NCBI RefSeq assembly: GCF_009733815.1
Contig: NZ_WNXY01000011.1
Location: forward strand, 1-64,000
Reading direction: 5' to 3'
Origin: Pseudactinotalea suaedae
GTDB taxonomy: Bacteria > Actinomycetota > Actinomycetes > Actinomycetales > Beutenbergiaceae
Length of the DNA stretch: 64,000 nt
In this document: piece after piece, positions 25,490-35,000 of the stretch
How the letters are laid out: every line of letters begins with the position of its first letter
Numbering within the stretch: the stretch's first letter is position 1
Made by a program: the position numbers and the translations under genes
The notes under the pieces: model-generated
What the model saw: the letters and a program-made list of their open reading frames with translations, nothing else
The model's database searches: none
What the model was told of the DNA's origin: nothing

Positions 25490-25657
25490 TCAGGCCCTCA
25501 CGTCGCGGTGCATCCACAACGTCGGGTCCCGATCGGCGGCGAGGCCGCCGGTGCCGCCACGCCAGGCGAGGAGCCTGGACAGCCAGCCAGGTCGCTCAGG
25601 TGCGATGGGCTCATCCAGGTGAGCGCCGCCGTCGGGCTCGTTCTTGACGATCTCCAT
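25490..25657 (-). CDS. Small hypothetical protein (55 residues)
   Basis: ATG at 25657 begins MEIVKNEPDGG; a central WLSRLLAWRGG segment and a C-terminal WMHRDVRA follow. No ribosome-binding site precedes the ATG, but a good -35/-10 pair lies just upstream with the predicted transcription start on or next to the A of the ATG, so the message is probably leaderless, as is common in actinobacteria. The second small gene at 25480 follows directly. No family recognised. Confidence 0.55.
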   Translation of the reverse strand: MEIVKNEPDGGAHLDEPIAPERPGWLSRLLAWRGGTGGLAADRDPTLWMHRDVRA

Positions 25658-25691
25658 ACGTCAGTATGGGCTGCACCTGACGTCTTGTCAG
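25658..25691 (-). promoter_or_regulatory. Leaderless promoter with overlapping inverted repeat
   Basis: Reading the minus strand, CTGACA (25691-25686), a 17-base spacer and CATACT (25668-25663) precede the ATG at 25657 by five bases. An inverted repeat with perfect 7-base arms, ACGTCAG at 25658-25664 and CTGACGT at 25677-25683, covers the -10 and spacer, so a repressor could bind here. Confidence 0.6.
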
Positions 25692-25758
25692 CCGATCGGC
25701 CCCGGGTCCGCGCCGGTTTCACCTGAGCGCGGTGGCGCGGGTGCGCGAGTATGGGGCC

Positions 25759-27009
25759 ATGACGTTCACCCGCGGGCACGCCCAGGCTCGCGACGAGGCG
25801 GACCCGCTGAGCCGTTCTCGGTGGATGTTCTCCTACGCCGACGAGACGATCTACCTCGACGCCAACTCGCTGGGCAGGATGCCGGTCTCGACACCGCTCG
25901 CGCTGCGGACCGTGACGCGCGACGAGTGGGCGCGCGACCTGATCCGGTCCTGGCCGAAGTGGCTCGAGGAGGCGCGGACCACCGCCGATCTGCTCGGGCG
26001 CGAGATCCTCGGCGTCGAGCCGGGACAGGTCGCGCTCAGCGACTCCACGTCGGTCAACCTCTACAAGCTGGCGGTCGCGGCGGTGCGCGCCCGACCGGGC
26101 CGCCGCCGGATCGTGGTCGAGGCCGACAACTTCCCCACCGATCTCTACGTGCTCGACGGCGTCGCTCGCGACCACGATCTCGAGGTCACCCGCGTGGTCG
26201 CCGACATCAACGACGGCGTGCGCGCCGTCGACCTCGCCGCGGTGCTGGACGAGGACGTCGCGCTCGTGTGCCTCTCCCACGTCAGCTACCGATCGGGTGC
26301 GCTGCTCGACATGGAGGGCCTCACCCGGCAGGTGCACGACGTCGGCGCGCTGATGCTGTGGGACCTGTGCCACTCGGCGGGCGCGGCCCCGACGCCGCTC
26401 GCAGAGTCCCGGGCAGACCTCGCGGTCGGCTGCACCTACAAGTACCTCAACGGAGGACCGGGCGCGCCGGCGTTCCTGTACGTGCGGGCGGATCTGCAGG
26501 GCGCGTTGCGGTCGCCGATCCAAGGATGGTTCGGGCAGCAGGACCAGTTCGACATGACACCCACCTACCAGCCGGTCGAGGGCATCGAGCGGTTCCTGGT
26601 CGGCACCCCCAACGTGCTGGGCGTGGTGATGGTCCGCGAGGGTGTCCGCTCGGTCGCCCTGGCCGGGGTCGAGGCGGTGCGGGAGAAGGCCCAGGCGCTG
26701 ACCGAGTACGTGATCGCGCTCGCGGACCAGTGGCTGACCCCGCTCGGGTTCCGGCTCGCCAGCCCGCGCGACCCGGCGTTGCGTGGCTCGCACGTGACGC
26801 TCGAGCACCCGCAGGCGTGGCAGGCCTGCCAGGCGTGGATCGACGAGGGCGTCGTCGCCGACTACCGCATGCCGGACCGGTTGCGGATCGGGCCGTCGCC
26901 GTTGTCGACGTCGTTCGAAGAGGTGTGGCTCGCGCTCGACCGGTTGCGGGTGATCGTCGAGAGCGGCGCCCACCTCACCTACCCCGAGAAGCGCAGCCGC
27001 GTCACCTGA
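25759..27009 (+). CDS. kynU: Kynureninase (PLP-dependent, aminotransferase class V fold)
   Basis: 416 residues. Kynureninase hydrolyses kynurenine to anthranilate and alanine. Family motifs: YLDANSLGRMP, SDSTSVNLYKL, LSHVSYRSGALLDM, WDLCHSAGA with the PLP-binding aspartate, and GCTYKYLNGGPG, where the Schiff-base lysine is K228. Length is normal. ATG 25759 was preferred over an upstream frame extension to 25732. No tryptophan dioxygenase, formamidase or kynurenine hydroxylase gene lies in this window, so the pathway is incomplete locally. The neighbouring genes give no added hint. Confidence 0.9.
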   Translation: MTFTRGHAQARDEADPLSRSRWMFSYADETIYLDANSLGRMPVSTPLALRTVTRDEWARDLIRSWPKWLEEARTTADLLGREILGVEPGQVALSDSTSVNLYKLAVAAVRARPGRRRIVVEADNFPTDLYVLDGVARDHDLEVTRVVADINDGVRAVDLAAVLDEDVALVCLSHVSYRSGALLDMEGLTRQVHDVGALMLWDLCHSAGAAPTPLAESRADLAVGCTYKYLNGGPGAPAFLYVRADLQGALRSPIQGWFGQQDQFDMTPTYQPVEGIERFLVGTPNVLGVVMVREGVRSVALAGVEAVREKAQALTEYVIALADQWLTPLGFRLASPRDPALRGSHVTLEHPQAWQACQAWIDEGVVADYRMPDRLRIGPSPLSTSFEEVWLALDRLRVIVESGAHLTYPEKRSRVT

Positions 27010-27095
27010 GGCGTTCGGCGCTGGCCGGCCGGCCAGCCCTCGCCCCCGCTCCAGCCCTCCCGCCGTGCGACCTCACCGAGACGGGCGGCACCCGG

Positions 27096-27458
27096 TCAGG
27101 GCTGCTCGGGCTCGGGCTGCTCGGGTGCCGCGCTGCGGCGCTCGCGCCGACCGCGGGCGAGCTCGGTGCCGAGCGCGTCGAGGTGACGCGACCACCCGGC
27201 GCGGAGCTGGTCGAGGTAGGCGTCGACCGCCACGAAGCCCGCCCGGTCGATCCTGTACAGCCGGCGCGTGCCCTCGGGGCGCACGGTGGCGAAGCCGCTC
27301 TCGCGCAGCACCCGCAGGTGCTGGCTCGCGGCGGGCTGGCTGATGCCGAACTCGCGCCTGACGATCTGCGCCACCTCGCCCGAGGAGGTCTCGCCGTCGG
27401 CGAGCAGCTCCAGGATGCGGCGGCGGACCGGGTCGCCGAGGACGTCGAACGCGTGCAT
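27096..27458 (-). CDS. ArsR-family transcriptional regulator
   Basis: 120 residues with a winged helix: FDVLGDPVRRRILELLADGE, then the recognition helix ISQPAASQHLRVLRESGF and wing VRPEGTRRLYRID. No cysteine metal site is present, so this is the metal-independent type often paired with SRPBCC/AHSA1 proteins. The start codon shares one base with the stop of the SRPBCC gene upstream, so the two are co-translated. It probably binds the perfect palindrome at 28141-28152 in the shared promoter. The C-terminus is acidic and proline-rich. Confidence 0.92.
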   Translation of the reverse strand: MHAFDVLGDPVRRRILELLADGETSSGEVAQIVRREFGISQPAASQHLRVLRESGFATVRPEGTRRLYRIDRAGFVAVDAYLDQLRAGWSRHLDALGTELARGRRERRSAAPEQPEPEQP

Positions 27459-28120
27459 CAGGCGGGTGCGCCTGCCGTGGGGTCGCCGGCGCCCGCCTCC
27501 TCGGGCAGGGTGGTGTAGAACCGCACGCAGGCGTCGGCGCGAGCGCGGGACTCGCCCTCGTCGGCGCCGGCGGCAGTGTCCGCGGCGCGCCAGGCCTCGG
27601 CGCACGCCGTGATGTAGTCGACGCCCTCGCGGCTCATGCTCCACATCTGCTCGGCCTCAGGGTCGAGATCGGCGCCGGTCCTCAGGTGCAGTCCCAGACC
27701 GTAGAAGCCGAGGTCCCACCCGATCCCGACGGCGGCGGGCCCGAACTGGCGCCAGTGGTCGTTGTCGGTGGCCACGGTGTGCGCGAGGCGCACCGTGGTG
27801 CGGTCCTCGCCGTCGGGGATCAGCTCGACGGCGAGCCAGCTCGTGAAGTCGCCGAGCTCCCACGTCGAGGCGAACGCGTGCGGCGGGTCGCAGCTGGTGA
27901 CCGTGCCGCCCGCGTTCCCCTCCAGCTGGTAGCGCCCACCGAGCCTCAGCTCGCCGCTGACCGGCAGGAACCAGCGCGGCAGCCGCTCGGCGTTGGTCAG
28001 GGCGTCCCAGACGTCGGTGACCTCGCCCGGGTAGGTGCGCAGCACCTCGACGACGGCGACGTCCTCGCCGTCGCGGGTGGTGTAGCTGACGGTGTGCTCG
28101 GGAACCTGTGCTTCGCTCAT
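27458..28120 (-). CDS. SRPBCC (AHSA1-like) domain protein
   Basis: 220 residues. The START-like/AHSA1 fold is recognisable from VLRTYPGEVTDVWDALTNAERLPRWFLPV (split), GGRYQLEGNAGGTV and LAVELIPDGEDRTTVRLAHTV, typical of hydrophobic-ligand-binding proteins found beside ArsR regulators. The C-terminal third (about 160-220) is an extra helical, acidic extension with no obvious family. It is the first gene of a two-gene unit with the ArsR regulator. The ATG at 28120 lies where transcription should begin, so translation may be leaderless. Confidence 0.9.
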   Translation of the reverse strand: MSEAQVPEHTVSYTTRDGEDVAVVEVLRTYPGEVTDVWDALTNAERLPRWFLPVSGELRLGGRYQLEGNAGGTVTSCDPPHAFASTWELGDFTSWLAVELIPDGEDRTTVRLAHTVATDNDHWRQFGPAAVGIGWDLGFYGLGLHLRTGADLDPEAEQMWSMSREGVDYITACAEAWRAADTAAGADEGESRARADACVRFYTTLPEEAGAGDPTAGAPA

Positions 28121-28126
28121 GCACCT

Positions 28127-28155
28127 ATCCTGAAGGCCCCACTTATATAAGTCAA
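28127..28155 (-). promoter_or_regulatory. SRPBCC-ArsR promoter with 12-bp palindromic operator
   Basis: On the minus strand, TTGACT (28155-28150), a 17-base spacer and CAGGAT (28132-28127) form a good vegetative promoter six bases before the ATG at 28120. The perfect palindrome ACTTATATAAGT (28141-28152) overlaps the -35 element and is the likely ArsR operator. Confidence 0.75.
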
Positions 28156-28157
28156 GA

Positions 28158-28189
28158 CCGAATCTCGGGCAGGCCGTGCTCGAGATCGG
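28158..28189. repeat. Half copy of the GAGATCGG palindromic element
   Basis: CCGAATCTCG (28158-28167) faces CGAGATCGG (28181-28189), giving one imperfect stem with a single bulge. It resembles one arm pair of the four-armed elements at 12215, 13838 and 20482. Lying beyond the ino1 stop, it could also serve as that gene's terminator hairpin, although no T-run follows. Confidence 0.5.
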
Positions 28190-28207
28190 ACCTCCGCCGC
28201 TACGCGG

Positions 28208-29296
28208 TCACTCCTCGCCGCGGATGAAGGCCTCGACCTTGGCGCGAGCGGTCTCGTCGTCGTACTGCTCGGGCGGGCTCTTCATGAAGTAGCTCGACGC
28301 CGACAGGATCGGTCCCCCGATGCCGCGGTCCTTGGCGATCTTGGCGGCGCGGAGGGCGTCGATGATGATGCCTGCCGAGTTGGGGGAGTCCCAGACCTCG
28401 AGCTTGTACTCCAGGTTGAGCGGGACCTCGCCGAAGGCGCGGCCCTCGAGGCGCACGTACGCCCACTTGCGGTCGTCGAGCCACGCCACGTAGTCGCTGG
28501 GGCCGATGTGGACGTTGCGGTCCTCCTTCTTGCCCGCCAGCGGGCCGTCGTGGAGGTTGGAGGTGACCGCCTGGGTCTTGGAGACCTTCTTCGACTCCAG
28601 CCGGTCGCGCTCCAGCATGTTCTTGAAGTCCATGTTGCCGCCGACGTTGAGCTGGTAGGTGCGGTCCAGCACCACGCCGCGGTCCTCGAAGAGCTTGGCG
28701 AGCACGCGATGCGTGATGGTCGCGCCGACCTGCGACTTGATGTCGTCGCCGACGATCGGCACGCCCGCCGCGCGGAACTTCTCCGCCCACTCGGGGGTGC
28801 CGGCGATGAACACGGGCAGCGCGTTGACGAACGCCACACCGGCGTCGATCGCGGCCTGCGCGTAGTACTTCGCGGCCGCCTCGGACCCGACCGGCAGGTA
28901 GCAGATCAGCACGTCGGCCCGCGCGTCGCGCAGCGCCTGCACCACGTCGACGGGCTCGGAGTCGGACTCGGTGATCGTCTCGCGGTAGTACTTGCCGAGG
29001 CCGTCGAGGGTGTGCCCGCGCTGCACGGGCACGTTCAGCGGCGGCACGTCGGCGATCTTGATCGTGTTGTTCTCGCTCGAGGAGATCGCCTCGGACAGGT
29101 CGAACCCGACCTTCTTGGCGTCGACGTCGAACGCCGCCACGAACTCGATGTCCCGCACGTGGTACTCGCCGAACTCGACGTGCATGAGGCCGGGGACCTT
29201 CGCGCGGGGATCGGCGTCGGCGTAGAACTGGACGCCCTGGACGAGCGAGCTGGCGCAGTTGCCCACGCCGGCGATGGCGACTCGGATTGAACCCAT
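28208..29296 (-). CDS. ino1: Inositol-3-phosphate synthase (actinobacterial type)
   Basis: 362 residues. It converts glucose-6-phosphate to myo-inositol-3-phosphate using NAD, the first step towards mycothiol and phosphatidylinositol. The N-terminal NAD-binding segment is [18 protein letters not shown]. Further family blocks are [20 protein letters not shown] (split), [28 protein letters not shown] and [16 protein letters not shown], with conserved active-site lysines. It lies seven bases after the stop of a PadR regulator, an arrangement known in several actinobacteria. Confidence 0.95.
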   Translation of the reverse strand: MGSIRVAIAGVGNCASSLVQGVQFYADADPRAKVPGLMHVEFGEYHVRDIEFVAAFDVDAKKVGFDLSEAISSSENNTIKIADVPPLNVPVQRGHTLDGLGKYYRETITESDSEPVDVVQALRDARADVLICYLPVGSEAAAKYYAQAAIDAGVAFVNALPVFIAGTPEWAEKFRAAGVPIVGDDIKSQVGATITHRVLAKLFEDRGVVLDRTYQLNVGGNMDFKNMLERDRLESKKVSKTQAVTSNLHDGPLAGKKEDRNVHIGPSDYVAWLDDRKWAYVRLEGRAFGEVPLNLEYKLEVWDSPNSAGIIIDALRAAKIAKDRGIGGPILSASSYFMKSPPEQYDDETARAKVEAFIRGEE

Positions 29297-29303
29297 TCTG
29301 CGG

Positions 29304-29978
29304 TTACTCCTTGGTGAGGTCCGACGGCGGAGCCGTCGGGTCGGGTGGTTCTGCGGGGTTGGTCGTGGTGCTGGGTCGGGTGGTGCCGGGTGCGTCGGTG
29401 CGGGGTGCGCCGGGGCCGGCCTCGTGGGTGTGGCGGCGCTCGCTGGTGATGAGGTCCTCGAGCCAGCCGACCTCGCGGTCGATCTGCTCCAGCCCGTGGC
29501 GCTGCAGCTCGAGCGTCCAGGCGTCGCGACGGTCGCGGCCCGCCTGCATGTGCTGCCGCATGTCTTCGCGTCGTTCGAGCATCCGCATGCGTCGGCCCTC
29601 GAGGACCCGCAGCCGGACCTCCGGCGACACCTCGGCGAACAGCGAGAACCGCACGTCGAAGTTCTCGTCCTCCCAGGCGTCCGGGCCTGCCGCGCCGAGG
29701 GTGCTGGCGAGACGCTCCTTGCCCTCGGCGGTGAGCTGGTAGACGATCCGCGTCCGCTTGCCGGCCAGCGCGTGGGGGAGGTCGGCGGTATCGATCGCCT
29801 CGATGTGGCCCGCCGCCGTCAGCGCCTTGAGCGCGGGGTACAGCGAGCCGTAGGAGAGTGCGCGCACCATCCCGAGCGTGGCGTTGAGCCGCTTGCGCAG
29901 CTCGTAGCCGTGCAGGGGTGTGTCCTGCAGCTGGCCGAGGATCGCCAGCTCGAGGACGTCGGAACGTGCGCGCATCAT
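29304..29978 (-). CDS. PadR-family transcriptional regulator
   Basis: 224 residues from ATG 29978, preceded by AAAGGTG. The PadR winged helix spans about residues 5-85 ([58 protein letters not shown], each a standard block). A helical dimerisation region follows to about 175 ([27 protein letters not shown]). The last 50 residues are a proline/threonine-rich tail. It precedes ino1 on the same strand by seven bases, and a perfect palindrome lies just upstream, so it should control its own gene and ino1 together. Confidence 0.92.
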   Translation of the reverse strand: MMRARSDVLELAILGQLQDTPLHGYELRKRLNATLGMVRALSYGSLYPALKALTAAGHIEAIDTADLPHALAGKRTRIVYQLTAEGKERLASTLGAAGPDAWEDENFDVRFSLFAEVSPEVRLRVLEGRRMRMLERREDMRQHMQAGRDRRDAWTLELQRHGLEQIDREVGWLEDLITSERRHTHEAGPGAPRTDAPGTTRPSTTTNPAEPPDPTAPPSDLTKE

Positions 29979-29985
29979 CACCTTT

Positions 29986-30008
29986 CGATGTATCGACCTG
30001 ATACATCG
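29986..30008. promoter_or_regulatory. PadR operator upstream of padR-ino1
   Basis: CGATGTATC (29986-29994) and GATACATCG (30000-30008) form a perfect 9-base inverted repeat with a 5-base spacer, eight bases before the PadR start codon. The ATGTATC/GATACAT core fits the ATGT-N-ACAT sites of PadR proteins. Because ino1 follows directly, it probably controls inositol synthesis. Confidence 0.8.
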
Positions 30009-30076
30009 GTCGAGAGGGTCAGTGAACCACAGACCGCGCTCGGCCGTCATCCGCCCGGGACCGCTAGGGTCCGGCC

Positions 30077-30895
30077 ATGACGCAGAGCTGGCCGTTCCCC
30101 TGGCCGCAGGAGCAGATCGAGCGCTACCAGGCGCTCCGGGTCGAGGAGCCGCTCGTCATCGACGGTCGGCTGGACGAGCCGGCCTGGCAGCGGGCTCCCC
30201 GATCGCCTCGTTTCCGCGACATGGTGCACGGGACCGAGGCGGTGCACGCCACCGAGGCCGCGATCCTGTGGGACGAGCAGCATCTCTACGTCGGCTTCTG
30301 GGTCGAGGAGCCGTTCGTCGAGGCGACCATCAGCGAGCGCGACGGGCTGGTGTACGAGGGCAACGACGTCGAGCTCTTCATCGGCGGGCCGGACGCCTAC
30401 TACGAGCTCGAGGTCAACGCGCTCGGCACGATCTACGAGGCGCTGTTCGTCTGGTCCGACGCCTACCGGAGCGCCGGCTACGACGCCCTGCCGGGGCTGG
30501 CGCCGGGCAGCGTCGGCCACCAGCCGTTCGGTGGTGTGGGCCTCGATCACCCGCGCGGGGGTCGGGAGGGCTTCTTCCGGTGGGACCTGCCCGGCCTGGA
30601 GGTGGCCGTCGCCGTCGACGGGACCCTCAACGACAGCAGCGACCGGGACCGAGGCTGGACGGTCGAGATCGCGGTGCCGTGGGCGTCGCTGAGCGTGCTC
30701 ACCCATGGGCACGACATCGCCCTGCCGCCCCGACCGGGCGACGTCTGGCCCATGGATCTGTCGCGTTTCAACACCTACCGGGCTGCACCGCCGGCGCGCG
30801 ACTCCGGCGGCTGGGTGTGGAGCCCGCACGGGGTGTGGGACTCCCACGTGCCCGAGCTGTTCACGCAGGTCGAGATCAGCGACCGTCCCGTCTGA
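30077..30895 (+). CDS. CBM9-like carbohydrate-binding domain protein
   Basis: 272 residues that look like a stand-alone family 9 carbohydrate-binding or DOMON-like sandwich: LVIDGRLDEPAWQRAPRSP at the start, AAILWDEQHLYVGFWVEEP, then NDVELFIGGPDAYYELEVNALG and DRGWTVEIAVPWASL, which are the family landmarks. There is no signal peptide or catalytic domain, so the protein should stay in the cytoplasm unless exported by another route. It is convergent with the DeoR/LacI-type regulator five bases away and lies near a polysaccharide lyase gene, suggesting a role in sugar metabolism. Confidence 0.85.
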   Translation: MTQSWPFPWPQEQIERYQALRVEEPLVIDGRLDEPAWQRAPRSPRFRDMVHGTEAVHATEAAILWDEQHLYVGFWVEEPFVEATISERDGLVYEGNDVELFIGGPDAYYELEVNALGTIYEALFVWSDAYRSAGYDALPGLAPGSVGHQPFGGVGLDHPRGGREGFFRWDLPGLEVAVAVDGTLNDSSDRDRGWTVEIAVPWASLSVLTHGHDIALPPRPGDVWPMDLSRFNTYRAAPPARDSGGWVWSPHGVWDSHVPELFTQVEISDRPV

Positions 30896-30900
30896 GGTGC

Positions 30901-31965
30901 TCAGCCGCGGGTGGTGGACCGGATCCTCAGCTCGGGTGTGAGCTCCATCCGGGCCCACGCGTGCGGCGCGCTCGCACGCAGCCGGGACATCACGCGGCGC
31001 AGGCACAGCTGTGCGCCGGTCTCGCCGACCTCGCGGCGCGGCGGTGCCACCGCGGTCAGCGGGGTGGCGCAGAGTGCGGCGACCTCGTCGTCGTAGGCCA
31101 CCACCGCGAGGTCGTCGGGGACGGCGATCCCGGCGTCCTCGGCGGCGTCCACCAACCCGATGGCCACCTCGTCCGGGACCACGACGACGCCGTCGACCTC
31201 AGCCGAGGTGCAGCGGGCGACCAGGTCGCGCAGCGTCTCCTGCAGGGCTGCGGGCGGGGCGTCGGCCGAGGGCAGCGTGAGCGCCACGGTCTCCAGCCCG
31301 GCCGCGGCCGCGGCGCGTGCGACGCCGCGCCGGACCAGCGGCGCCGTCGGGCCGGTCCGGGTCGCCACCACGATCCTGGTGCACCCGGTCGCGAGCAGGT
31401 GCTCGGCCGCCAGCACGCCGCCGACCTCGTGGTCGCAACGCACGACCTCGAGCGCGCCGTGCCACGGGGAGCCGTCGAGGCTGCGCTCCATGACCACGAC
31501 GGCGGCGGGCGCCTGCGCGAGCAGCTCGTAGGTCATGGGGTCGTCGGCCGCATGGCTGGCCGGCGTGACCAGCAGCCCGTCCACGCCGCGTGCCAGCAGC
31601 CGACCGATCTGCTCACGCTCCCGCGCGGCCGAGTAGTCCGAGACGGCCAGGATCAGGCGGGCGCCGGCATCGCCCAACGCAGCGCGGGTGCCGCGGATCA
31701 CCTCCGGGAAGTAGTAGGTCGCCGACGGCACCACCATCCCGATCGTGGCGACCGGCGCGCTCACCCGGGGCGCGAGCCCGTGCTCGCTCGGCGCCACCGC
31801 GCCTCCGTGCACCCGGTGCAGGAGCCCGGCCGCCTCGAGATCGGCCAGGTCCCGCCGGATCGTCATGCCCGAGGCGCCGATGTTCGCCGCGAACTCCTCG
31901 GTGCGGACCGTGCCGTGCACGCGCAGCTCGCGCAGGAGTCGGGCACGCCTCTCGGCCGGGAGCAT
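30901..31965 (-). CDS. Hybrid regulator: DeoR-type HTH fused to LacI-type sugar-binding domain
   Basis: 354 residues. The N-terminal 60 residues are a DeoR winged helix (MLPAERRARLLRELRVHGTV, GASGMTIRRDLADLEAAGLL). From about residue 72 a periplasmic-binding-protein-like sensor of the LacI/GalR group follows (TIGMVVPSATYYFPEVIRG, ARGVDGLLVTPASH, VGGVLAAEHLL, DDLAVVAYDDEVAAL, LTAVAPPRREVGETGAQL, all LacI-type blocks). DeoR proteins normally carry a sugar-phosphate-isomerase-like sensor instead. It lies 95 bases downstream of the heparinase-like lyase gene on the same strand and is probably a regulator of carbohydrate genes nearby. Confidence 0.88.
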   Translation of the reverse strand: MLPAERRARLLRELRVHGTVRTEEFAANIGASGMTIRRDLADLEAAGLLHRVHGGAVAPSEHGLAPRVSAPVATIGMVVPSATYYFPEVIRGTRAALGDAGARLILAVSDYSAAREREQIGRLLARGVDGLLVTPASHAADDPMTYELLAQAPAAVVVMERSLDGSPWHGALEVVRCDHEVGGVLAAEHLLATGCTRIVVATRTGPTAPLVRRGVARAAAAAGLETVALTLPSADAPPAALQETLRDLVARCTSAEVDGVVVVPDEVAIGLVDAAEDAGIAVPDDLAVVAYDDEVAALCATPLTAVAPPRREVGETGAQLCLRRVMSRLRASAPHAWARMELTPELRIRSTTRG

Positions 31966-32060
31966 GCGGACATTGTGCGCAGGCTCGCCGGGACCGGCGT
32001 ACGGGATCGAAACCGCGGACCGGTCTCGACCACGGGCGTCGACCTCGACGACGAGCCCTC

Positions 32061-35000
32061 TCAGCGGACCCTGACGGTGATCGGTGCCGACTCCGTGGTC
32101 CCCGCCGCGTTGATCCACTCGACGCGGTAGACGTAGCTGCCCGGCGCCAGCGCCTGCGCGCCGTAGGTGACCCGCTGGTGCGCGGGCGTCGCCGCCACGA
32201 GGTCGCCCTCGGCCACGAGCACGTCGTCCTGGTAGAGCCGGTAGCGGTCGGCGTTGGTGCCCCACCACAGGTCGGCGGTCACCGTGAACGAGCCGTCGCC
32301 GTCCCGGTTGTCATGGCTGAGCACGGGCGTGCCGGGGGAGGCGTGCGTGACCCTCACGGTGAGCGGCGCCGTCGTCGTCCGACCCGCACCGTTGACGAGC
32401 TCGGCCGTGTAGACGTAGCTGCCGTTGGTGCGTCCAGCCACCGGGAACGTGACGCGCTGGGCGCCCGGGGTGGCGGGCTGCACGCGCTCGGACGCGATGA
32501 GCCGGCCGTCCTCGTACAGGTGCACGCGGCTGGCGTTGCTGCCCCACCACAGGTTCATGGTGATGGTGTAGTCACCGTCCTGCAGCCCGGTGTCCCAGCC
32601 GTTGTCGCTGCTCAGCACGCCGACGGCGGGGGGTTGCGTGGCGCCGTCGTCGGCCGGTGCGAAGCCGTTCCCGACCGAGCCGAGGTCGGTGACGTCGATG
32701 ACGCGGTCGTCGAGGATGAGGACGCCGTCGACGACCTCAGCCGTCAGCGGCCCGGCCGCCGTCGCGAGCACGATCCCGAACTCGGCCGAGGTGCCGGTGC
32801 GGGTGAGCCGGAGGGTGTGGTCGATGACCTGCACCTGCAGGCCGTCCCGGTCGGGGACGAACCCGGAGAGCGTCGCACCGTCGCTGCTCGTGAACGTGAA
32901 CAGCGGCTCGTGGGCGGCGCTGTCGGGGAAGGTCGCGACGGCCACGGAGTCCTCGGGTCGCAGCTGCCAGTCCCAGTCGTGGGACTCGACGTCGGCGAAG
33001 GTGTCGTGGATCGCGACGATCGCGTCTGCGGCGCCGCCCTGGGCGAGGTCGACGACCTGTTCGCGCTCCGCCGTCGAGACCTCGAAGTTCGCCGACCCGT
33101 CGAGGTGGACGTACCCGCCGCCCTGGCCGTCGAACGAGCGGGACGCCAGGGTGATGCCCTCGCCCCGCACCGTCTCGTACTGGTTGGCGTACGGCTCCAG
33201 CTCACCGTCGACGAGCGGCTTGCTCCACAGCAGCGGGTCCTGGACCTTGCCGCCCTGCAGGGTCCACGAGGTGTCGTGGCTCATCCACGACAGCGCGAAC
33301 GTCTCCGCCGCCGACCACCCCTTGTGCTGGAGGTTGCGGTTCGAGGTGGAGATCAGCGTGTCGTCGACGCCGGCGTACTCCGAGCGGAACGCGTAGAAGC
33401 CTGCCTCGTCGTCGAGCAGCGCCGTGTGCGCGGCCGGCGCACCGAGGTCCGCCGGGTCGTCGCTCACGCCCTCCGGGTAGTAGAGGACCGCGAACATGCT
33501 GTGCACGTCGTCGAAGGCCACGCTGGTGGAGTCGACGCCCTGCAGCTCGTCGTACAGGTGCACCAGCCCGGGCAGCGCGTCCGCCGATGCGGTCGGGAAC
33601 AGCAGCGGGAAGGTGCCGCTGACCTGGTTGCTCGGGCCGGACACCCCGAACTGGAGCACGTCGCCCGCGGCCCGGGAGGAGACGACGTGCAGCGCGAGGT
33701 TCCAGAAGTCGACCGCGGCGAGCGGGGCGTCCAGCGCGAGCACGCCGGCGTCGCGGGTCATGAACAGCGCGGGGAACAGGTACAGCTGGGCGTAGTGGAA
33801 GTAGTCCCAGCCCTCCTGCGTCCAGCCGGTCTCGGTGTAGCCGTCCTGCAGGTGCCGTGCCACCTGGTTGATCAGGTAGGTGATCCGCTCGTCATGGGTG
33901 CCGAAGTCACCGTCGCCGCGGGCGGCGAGCAGCAGCGCGAGCTCGGTGCCGTGGGTGACGGCGACCCAGTTGGACGCGCGGTCGGCGCCGTCGAGGGTGT
34001 CGTGGTGGTAGGTCGAGAGCAGGTCGGTGGTCTTCGTCATCAGGTCGCGGACGTCGGCACGCTGGGCCTCGGTCCAGCCCTGGTGGGCGAGGTCGTAGGC
34101 CGGGGCCAGGTTGAGGGCGCCGCGCCCGAGCTCCAGACCCATGTTGGTCTCGCGCGCCACGATCCAGTCCGCCCCGGCCATGACGGCGTCGTAGGCCTGC
34201 TGGGCGTAGTCGGGATCGCCGGTGACCGCGTAGGCGAAGGCGGCGTCGCGGGCGCGGTAGAGCTCGGTCGCCGAGCCGGGGTAGGGGGCACCGGTGCCGT
34301 CGAGGCGGGCGAGGAGCGCGTCCCAGGCGCCGCTGACGGTCGGGGCGCCGGCGGCCAGGTCGGCCTGGATCCGCGCCACGACGTCGGCATCGACCAGCGT
34401 GCGCGGGTGCTGCTCGGCACCGACCGCCGCGCGGGCCAGCTCGGTGCCGCCCGAGCGCAGGACGACGTCGGAACCGGGAGCGGCGGCGAACGTCTCGAGG
34501 TTGCCCGCGTACCCGGTCACCGGCACGGGCGCGGCGTCGCCCACCTGGACCGACAGGGCGACGGTCGGGTCGCCGTCGGCCACGGCCCAGCTCACGTGCG
34601 TGGCATCACCCTGCTGCAGCGCCGTGACCAGGCTGAGGACAGTGCGGTCGGCGAACGTGCTCGCGGTGGTGGTCGTGGCCGCCGGGCTGGTCTCGAGCAC
34701 CGAGCCGTCGGCGGCGAGCGCCTGCACGAGGTAGGTGTACGTGGTCGCGGGGGCGGCGGTGGCGTCCGCGGTCGTGGGGGCGAGCGCGTGCTTGAGCACG
34801 TGGTCGGGGGTCGCGGCCGGGGGCGTGGAGCCCTCGGCGCGGTAGAGGGCGTACCGGTCGGCGACGTCGTCCTCGAAGGTCCAGGCGAGCTCGACCGGCC
34901 CGCGCGCGCTCGGTGACGCCGTGAGCGTGCCGCCGCCGACGGTCTCGGTGATGCTGAGGTCGGCGAACCACACGGTCCCGCCCGCGCGGTCGAGCATCGG

